Under the pieces are notes generated by a model that ran no database searches, was not told the origin of the DNA, and saw only the letters and a list, made by a program, of their open reading frames with translations. A DNA stretch of 9,211 bases from the NCBI GenBank assembly GCA_904419105.1, contig CAJFQR010000059.1:1-9211 (forward strand). Reading direction: 5' to 3'. This DNA comes from Candidatus Avimicrobium faecavium (GTDB lineage: Bacteria; Bacillota; Clostridia; Oscillospirales; Ruminococcaceae). The position numbers and the translations under genes are program-made. Positions 5,483-9,211 of the stretch are shown here, in pieces. Position 1 is the stretch's first letter, and every line of letters starts with the position of its first letter.

Positions 5483-5505
5483 CCCCGCCCTGCGGGGAAA
5501 GGAGG
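5483..5505 (+). promoter_or_regulatory. GC hairpin directly before the ribosome binding site of the membrane-protein gene
   Basis: CCCCGC (5483-5488) and GCGGGG (5492-5497) form a 6-bp stem with a CCT loop, ending just before AAAGGAGG (5498-5505). The ATG at 5512 is 6 bp downstream. The hairpin lies about 10 nt from the predicted mRNA 5' end and could stabilise the message or tune translation. Confidence 0.4.
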
Positions 5506-5511
5506 CCCTCT

Positions 5512-6006
5512 ATGAAACGATCCCTCTGGCTGCTCACCCTCGGCACCCTGTTCACCACGCTGAACCTGCCGGTGGCCGGCCACGACCTGCTGGCCGACTG
5601 GCTCGGCTATCTCCTCTTCGCTCTCGGGGTGATGGGGCTCTTCCCCGGAGAGGGAAGGACCCCCTCCAACCCGGCGCTGTTCGCCTGGCTGCTGGCCGGC
5701 ACCGAGCTGGTGACGGCTCTGCTGATGCCGGAGGGCTTCTTTGCCGCAGCCATCAGCACGCTGTTCATCGCCCTTGAAGTGATGCTCGTTTTGATGGTGG
5801 CGGACGCCCTCTTCGCCCGGCAGCCCCATCTCTCCGCCCGGGAGAAGCCGCTGCGGCTGCTGGGCATCGGCTCGGCGCTGGCCTTTGTACTCAGCCTTTT
5901 CGCGCCGCTGGGGCTCATCACGCTGGTGGGGATGCTGCTCGGGGTGGTGTTCAAGCTGGTGTTCCTGCTCGGGGTGCTGGTGCCTGCCCTCCGGGCCGAG
6001 CACTGA
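5512..6006 (+). CDS. Small integral membrane protein, unknown function
   Basis: This 164-residue, very hydrophobic protein has about five membrane segments (near residues 5-20, 28-43, 56-73, 77-100 and 117-158, the last probably two). The N-terminal pattern, a hydrophobic helix with LNLPVAG, then HDLLADWLGYLLFALGVMGL, resembles a widespread group of uncharacterised Clostridia membrane proteins with an 'LLPDxIGYxL' type motif. This is recalled resemblance, not a search result. A short basic loop lies at 103-115. AAAGGAGG is 6 bp before the ATG. It has its own promoter, a near copy of that of the upstream radical SAM gene, and a strong terminator follows. No catalytic or transport motif is visible. 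Confidence 0.8.
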   Translation: MKRSLWLLTLGTLFTTLNLPVAGHDLLADWLGYLLFALGVMGLFPGEGRTPSNPALFAWLLAGTELVTALLMPEGFFAAAISTLFIALEVMLVLMVADALFARQPHLSAREKPLRLLGIGSALAFVLSLFAPLGLITLVGMLLGVVFKLVFLLGVLVPALRAEH

Positions 6007-6027
6007 GCCCTCCCGTTTTATCCCAGA

Positions 6028-6059
6028 CAAAAAAGCCCGTGGTCCCACGGGCTTTTTTC
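6028..6059. terminator. Bidirectional terminator between the membrane-protein gene and the AlkZ-related-like gene
   Basis: The stem is GCCCGTG (6035-6041) and CACGGGC (6046-6052) with a GTCC loop. A residues precede it (6029-6034) and six T follow (6053-6058). It serves the plus-strand gene ending at 6006 and the minus-strand gene ending at 6071. Confidence 0.93.
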
Positions 6060-6070
6060 TGCATCGCGTA

Positions 6071-6784
6071 CTATCCCAGGGCGGCCAGGGCCGCCGCCTC
6101 CCCGGCGCCATAGAGGGTGCGCAGCTGCTCCAGAATCCTTCCCCGGCACGCCAGCGGTTCGTCGGCATAGCGGCTGGTGACGAAGTCGTACCCGCAGAGC
6201 CGCTCCGGCGTGGTGTACACCGTCACCGCCCAGCCGTAGGGCCTCCCGGCCTTGTTTTGTCGCTGGCGCAGCCCGGCCGACACCAGATAGGTCTGCATTT
6301 GCAGGGCGGTGATGGCCCCCTCGAAGTTTTTCTCCCCGGAGGCGAACCCCGCCAGCTGCCGCACCTCCGGCGAGAGCAGCTCCTCCCGGTCCCGGAACAG
6401 GTCCATGATCTTCTTTGACCGGTGGGAGGCCAGCTCGTCCTCGTAGAGGCTGTCAAAGTCGTAGCCGTTGCGCCGCCAGTTGGCAAACTCCGGGAACCAG
6501 TCCCGGGCGATGTACCCCGCCTTCCCGGCGAAGAACTTCCCGTAGAGCAGACGCCTGCCGGCCGGGAGGCTCTTGCGCCACTCCCAGGGGTCGTAGCGGT
6601 CTCCGGTCCACCAGTGGTCGGCGGCGGTGTGCTCCTCCACCGAGAAGCCCGGCACCGCCCCGGCAAACAGCGGCAGGAACCCGACCCGCTCCACATACGC
6701 CTCCAGCTCCTCCGGGGAGCGCAGACACCCCGGTTCCTCCAGGGACAGGCCCCGCAGGGTCCAGATCCCGTTTTCCTTTGGCAT
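6071..6784 (-). CDS. Uncharacterised protein, possibly of the AlkZ-related group
   Basis: This 237-residue soluble protein has no signal peptide and no membrane segment. Conserved-looking blocks are FLPLFAGAVPGFSVEEHT (36-53), HWWTGDRYDPWEWR (57-70), YGKFFAGKAGYIARDWFPEFAN (81-102), RRNGYDFDSLYEDELAS (104-120), KKIMDLF (124-130), GEKNFEGAITALQMQTYLV (150-168) and RQRQNKAGRPYGWAVTVY (173-190). The pattern reminds me of proteins annotated 'AlkZ-related', a helix-rich group loosely linked to winged-helix DNA glycosylases of the AlkZ/YcaQ kind. I cannot verify this, and the QxQ-type catalytic motif of true AlkZ enzymes is not evident. AAGAGGCG lies 7 bp before the ATG. It is transcribed divergently from the exporter gene. 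A specific function is not claimed. Confidence 0.7.
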   Translation of the reverse strand: MPKENGIWTLRGLSLEEPGCLRSPEELEAYVERVGFLPLFAGAVPGFSVEEHTAADHWWTGDRYDPWEWRKSLPAGRRLLYGKFFAGKAGYIARDWFPEFANWRRNGYDFDSLYEDELASHRSKKIMDLFRDREELLSPEVRQLAGFASGEKNFEGAITALQMQTYLVSAGLRQRQNKAGRPYGWAVTVYTTPERLCGYDFVTSRYADEPLACRGRILEQLRTLYGAGEAAALAALG

Positions 6785-6807
6785 TGGCCATCGCCTCTTT
6801 TTTCTCC

Positions 6808-6836
6808 ATCATAGCACCCGCCGGGGCCCGGGGCAA
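6808..6836 (-). promoter_or_regulatory. Promoter of the AlkZ-related-like gene
   Basis: On the minus strand TTGCCC (6836-6831), a 17-bp spacer and TATGAT (6813-6808) are seen. Transcription would start near 6801, about 17 nt before ATG 6784. Its -35 lies back to back with that of the exporter gene, 11 bp apart. Confidence 0.65.
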
Positions 6837-6853
6837 GGGAAAAGGGCTTTCCC
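6837..6853. repeat. Small inverted repeat between divergent promoters
   Basis: GGGAAA (6837-6842) and TTTCCC (6848-6853) are perfect 6-bp arms around AGGGC. It begins directly next to one -35 and covers the other, a typical place for an operator that acts on both directions. It is short, so chance is possible. Confidence 0.3.
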
Positions 6854-6876
6854 GCCGGGGAAACTTCTGCTATACT
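6848..6876 (+). promoter_or_regulatory. Promoter of the EmrE-type exporter gene
   Basis: TATACT (6871-6876) preceded by TGC is an extended -10. TTTCCC at 6848-6853 with a 17-bp spacer is a weak -35. Transcription would start near 6883. Confidence 0.6.
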
Positions 6877-6907
6877 GGAGCTAACGACCGATCTGGGAGG
6901 CATGACG

Positions 6908-7810
6908 ATGAAAAAAGCCCTCGGCGCCGGGATCCTGGCGTCCTTCTTCTTTGCGTTCACCTTTATCCTCAACCGCAGTATGCACCTCGGCGGCGGCAGC
7001 TGGGTGTGGAGCGCCAGTCTGCGGTATCTGTTCACCCTGCCGGTGCTGGCGGCGATCCTGGCGGTGCGGGGCGGCCTTGGGCGGACGCTCCGGGCCATCG
7101 CCGCCGACCCATGGCTGTGGCTGGTGTGGAGCACCGTCGGCTTCGGGCTGTTCTACGCGCCGCTGTCCTACGGCAGCCAGTATGGGGAGGCCTGGCTTAC
7201 CGCCGCCACCTGGCAGGTGACCATCGTGGCCGGTGTGCTGCTCACCCCTCTCTTCGGGGAGAAGCTCCCGCTGCGCCAGCTCGGCTGGTCCGGGGGGATC
7301 TTGGTGGGCATCTTCCTGCTGCAGATGGGCAGCGCCGCCACCCTCGGCGCCGAAAACCTGCCCCGGGTGCTGCTGCCGATCCTGCTTGCGGCGGTGTGTT
7401 ACCCACTGGGCAACCGGGTGCTGATGCGCCGGCTGCCGGCCTCGGTGGGTACGCTGGAGCGGGTCTTTGGCATGACGCTCTGTTCAATGCCTTTCTGGCT
7501 GGTGCTGAGCGGCTGGGGGCTGGTCACCGTCGGGCCGCCGGCCGCCGGGCAGATGCTCCAGGCGGTGGGGGTGGCCCTCTTTTCCGGGGTGGCGGCCACG
7601 CTGCTCTTCTTCTGGGCCACCGACCAGGTCAAGAAGGACCCCCGGCAGCTGGCTCTGATCGAGGCCACCCAGTCCGGCGAGGTGGTGTTCTCGCTGCTGG
7701 GCGGGATCCTCTTCCTCGGGGATCCGCTGCCCGAGGCCCTCGGGGCGGTGGGGCTCTGTCTCATCGTCGGCGGCATGGTCGGCGGCAGCCTCTCCGCCGC
7801 TCGCCCCTGA
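6908..7810 (+). CDS. DMT-superfamily exporter, multidrug resistance efflux (EmrE-like) family
   Basis: This 300-residue integral membrane protein has about ten hydrophobic helices in two halves, the usual design of drug/metabolite transporters. The N-terminus (FFFAFTFILNRSMHLGGGSW, 13-32) and the WVWSASLRYLFTLP segment fit the long 'multidrug resistance efflux transporter' family, recalled as pfam13536. Later parts include LTAATWQVTIVAGVLLTPLF (97-116), WATDQVKKDPRQLALIEATQ (236-255) and GEVVFSLLGGILFLGDPLPE (257-276), the last being typical of the second DMT half. It probably exports small molecules using the proton gradient; the substrate is unknown. Two ATG codons occur (6902 and 6908). 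GGGAGG at 6895-6900 is 7 bp from the second and only 1 bp from the first, so 6908 is chosen. Confidence 0.88.
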   Translation: MKKALGAGILASFFFAFTFILNRSMHLGGGSWVWSASLRYLFTLPVLAAILAVRGGLGRTLRAIAADPWLWLVWSTVGFGLFYAPLSYGSQYGEAWLTAATWQVTIVAGVLLTPLFGEKLPLRQLGWSGGILVGIFLLQMGSAATLGAENLPRVLLPILLAAVCYPLGNRVLMRRLPASVGTLERVFGMTLCSMPFWLVLSGWGLVTVGPPAAGQMLQAVGVALFSGVAATLLFFWATDQVKKDPRQLALIEATQSGEVVFSLLGGILFLGDPLPEALGAVGLCLIVGGMVGGSLSAARP

Positions 7811-7827
7811 GCCCGCCCATGTTCAAG

Positions 7828-7858
7828 AAAAAAGACCCGCGTGAGCGGGCTTTTTTTC
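7828..7858. terminator. Bidirectional terminator between the exporter and phosphatase genes
   Basis: CCCGC (7836-7840) and GCGGG (7845-7849) pair around GTGA. The stem can extend after an A-C mismatch. A run of A (7828-7833) and a run of T (7851-7857) flank it. The phosphatase stop at 7864 is only a few bases away. Confidence 0.88.
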
Positions 7859-7863
7859 GTCCG

Positions 7864-8571
7864 TTATCCCCAGATGGCGTCCAGTGTGGCCGCCGGCACG
7901 CCGATGCCGGTCAGGTAGCCCCGGGCGCCGCCGTAGGTCTCCCGCAGGCAGGCGGTGAACTGCTCCATGCTCTCCGCCCGGGCCCGGAACATCGAGTCGT
8001 CCTCGATGTCCGGGAAGTTCGCCAGGATCCGTCGGACCTTCTCGGCGGTGTAGATGTCGGTGAGGGCGTAGTCGGCGATGATGTCCACATCGGCCACCCC
8101 GGCCAGTGCGAGCAGCAGTGCCGCGGTGACGCCGGTGCGGTCCTTGCCCATCGAACAGTGGAACAGCACCCCGCCGCGGCCCACCGCCTCCGCCAGCAGG
8201 GCGAAGAGGTCCACATAGTAGGCGCTGTCCCGGCGGATCATCTCGCAGTAGTTCTCCCCGAGGCTGCGCAGAAAGCCGGTGAACCCGTCCAGGTCCGCCC
8301 CGAGCAGCGAGCAGTGGAGCACCTGCACATCCCGCCAGCCCTCGAAGCCGTTGGGCCGCCGCTCACACTCGCCGGGGGTGCGCAGGTCCACGATGGTGCG
8401 GATCCCCGCCCGGTACAGGGCCTCCTTGTCCGGCTCCTCCAGCGCGGTGATGTCATCTCCCCGGAAGAACCGTCCGTAGGGGGTGCTGCTGCCGTCCGCC
8501 GTCGGGTAGCCGCCCAGGTCCCGCACATTCCATGCGCCGTCCAGCGGGATGCGGCGTCTTGCCTCTGTCAT
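7864..8571 (-). CDS. Tyrosine-protein phosphatase, DSP-like (Y_phosphatase3 family)
   Basis: This 235-residue cytoplasmic protein has the cysteine phosphatase loop HCSMGKDRTGV: His138, catalytic Cys139, Lys143, Asp144, Arg145. The N-terminal NVRDLGGYPTADG (15-27), YGRFFRGDDI (32-41) and IRTIVDLRTPGECERRPN (57-74) are hallmarks of the bacterial family typified by Mycobacterium tuberculosis PtpB. The DLRT segment is the usual place of the general-acid/structural strand. KDR in the loop is often linked to activity on phosphoinositides as well as phosphotyrosine in this family, so the natural substrate is uncertain. No secretion signal is seen. AAAGGAGG is 7 bp before the ATG. It is divergent from the NusG domain II gene and has its own extended -10 promoter. 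Confidence 0.93.
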   Translation of the reverse strand: MTEARRRIPLDGAWNVRDLGGYPTADGSSTPYGRFFRGDDITALEEPDKEALYRAGIRTIVDLRTPGECERRPNGFEGWRDVQVLHCSLLGADLDGFTGFLRSLGENYCEMIRRDSAYYVDLFALLAEAVGRGGVLFHCSMGKDRTGVTAALLLALAGVADVDIIADYALTDIYTAEKVRRILANFPDIEDDSMFRARAESMEQFTACLRETYGGARGYLTGIGVPAATLDAIWG

Positions 8572-8632
8572 AGTGCTGCCTCCTTTTGCTCCGCCGTGAC
8601 CGGCGGGATCCGATGATTTTTGCGATACCTCC

Positions 8633-8661
8633 AGTATACCATAGGCGGTGGGGCTTTTCCA
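8633..8661 (-). promoter_or_regulatory. Extended -10 promoter of the phosphatase gene
   Basis: On the minus strand TATACT (8638-8633) is preceded by TGG. At 17 bp lies TGGAAA (8661-8656), a weak -35. Transcription would start near 8626, giving a leader of about 55 nt. The 13-bp string TATGGTATACTGG is shared with the lipoprotein 2 promoter. Confidence 0.65.
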
Positions 8662-8672
8662 CCGGGTTTTTC

Positions 8673-8701
8673 TTGCATCGGCCGGGAGAAACCGCTATAA
8701 T
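8673..8701 (+). promoter_or_regulatory. Sigma-A promoter of the NusG domain II gene
   Basis: TTGCAT (8673-8678), a 17-bp spacer and TATAAT (8696-8701) are seen. Transcription would start near 8708. Upstream in-frame ATG codons, including the one at 8700, are therefore excluded as starts. Confidence 0.8.
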
Positions 8702-8732
8702 GGGGGAAAAGACCCGATGGGAGGGATCCGCT

Positions 8733-9146
8733 TTGCAACACGATACATCCGGCCGCCGGCTGATGAAAAGATCCGACCTCGCGGTCCTGGCGGTGCTGGT
8801 GATCGCCTGCCTTGGGGCGCTCCTCTGGATGCGGTCCCGGCAGAGCGTCCAGGCCTCCGCCGAAAACTACGCCGTCCTCACGGTGGGGGAGGAGGTGGCC
8901 GCCGTCTGGCCGCTGGCCGATCACCACGCCGACGAAGTGCTGGACCTGTCGGAATACGGCTTCCCCGGCAAGGCCCAGTTTCACGACGGGGCGGTGCGGG
9001 TGATCGAGGTGGACTGCCCGGACAAGGTCTGCGAGAGCATGGGCTATGTCAAGGACGAATTCCAGTCGGTGGTGTGCCTGCCCAACCGCACGGCGATCCA
9101 GATCTACACCCCGGAGGAGGCCGCCAACATGGGCCTGCTGGACTGA
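8733..9146 (+). CDS. Membrane-anchored NusG domain II-containing protein
   Basis: This predicted 137-residue protein has a short basic N-terminus, one membrane helix (about 16-33) and an outside domain of about 100 residues. The domain has the stand-alone NusG domain II pattern: VIEVDCPDKVCESMGYV (90-106) and QSVVCLPNRTAIQIY (111-125), with Cys95, Cys100 and Cys115. It is not the transcription factor NusG. In Clostridia such proteins often sit beside membrane electron-transfer or transport genes, and their role is unproven. The start is probably TTG 8733: GGGAGGG at 8719-8725 lies 7 bp upstream, whereas the in-frame ATG 8763 has no good ribosome binding site. If 8763 is used the protein is 127 residues. 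No terminator is seen downstream, so it may be co-transcribed with the next gene. Confidence 0.85.
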   Translation: MQHDTSGRRLMKRSDLAVLAVLVIACLGALLWMRSRQSVQASAENYAVLTVGEEVAAVWPLADHHADEVLDLSEYGFPGKAQFHDGAVRVIEVDCPDKVCESMGYVKDEFQSVVCLPNRTAIQIYTPEEAANMGLLD

Positions 9147-9166
9147 AGATCGTTCACAGCCGGGTC

Positions 9167-9195
9167 AGACCCCGTTCAAATCTGCCGGGTACAAT
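9167..9195 (+). promoter_or_regulatory. Weak promoter candidate for a gene beyond the window
   Basis: TACAAT (9190-9195) resembles a -10, but no good -35 is seen. GAGAGGG near the window end (9201-9208) could be a ribosome binding site. No gene start is visible, so this is only a suggestion. Confidence 0.25.
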
Positions 9196-9211
9196 AGGAT
9201 AGAGAGGGCCT

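Noticed and set aside
4153..6168. A 671-codon open frame on the minus strand across the radical SAM and membrane-protein genes
   Set aside because: It runs antisense to well-supported genes and through the inverted-repeat region and a terminator. Its product is rich in Gln, His, Gly and Pro without motifs.
6415..8616. A 733-codon open frame on the plus strand across the exporter and phosphatase genes
   Set aside because: It overlaps the exporter in another frame and is antisense to the phosphatase, whose HCSMGKDRTG motif is certain. It also crosses a terminator.
1..9211. CRISPR array, tRNA, rRNA, transposase, phage or toxin-antitoxin genes
   Set aside because: I looked for regular spaced repeats, cloverleaf elements and typical protein motifs on both strands and found none.

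Overview
The window looks like a chromosomal segment of a GC-rich, Gram-positive anaerobe of the class Clostridia, probably an Oscillospiraceae-type gut bacterium. This placing is inference. It rests on the rplM-rpsI pair with a structured leader, strong AGGAGG-type ribosome binding sites, lipoproteins with short Firmicutes-style signal peptides, a stand-alone NusG domain II protein, and protein families (SPL-type radical SAM, EmrE-like DMT transporter, YxjG-type methionine synthase) common in that group.

Layout from left to right. (1) The 3' end of a MetE/YxjG-like methyltransferase (+), closed by a bidirectional terminator. (2) Three lipoprotein genes on the minus strand (370-3109). The first two are paralogues sharing an unrecognised domain, which occurs twice in the larger protein and once in the smaller. 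The third is unrelated. (3) The rpsI and rplM genes (-), transcribed from a textbook sigma-A promoter through a leader RNA with long-range pairing. (4) A structured non-coding stretch of about 200 bp with nested inverted repeats. (5) An SPL-family radical SAM gene and a small membrane-protein gene (+), each behind a near-identical promoter. (6) Two divergent pairs: an AlkZ-related-like gene (-) with a DMT/EmrE-type exporter (+), and a tyrosine phosphatase (-) with a NusG domain II membrane protein (+). Both pairs have back-to-back promoters in the intergenic gap. Convergent pairs are separated by single bidirectional terminators at about 338, 6035 and 7836.

Apart from the ribosomal protein operon, the genes do not form an obvious pathway. 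Most are monocistronic with their own promoter and terminator. I see no mobile element, CRISPR array, tRNA, rRNA or phage gene. I do not see a convincing new multi-gene system. The best candidates for something undescribed are the duplicated lipoprotein domain, the inverted-repeat region upstream of the radical SAM gene, and the duplicated promoter that may co-regulate the radical SAM and membrane-protein genes. Very long open frames antisense to real genes are an effect of the high GC codon pattern and were not annotated.
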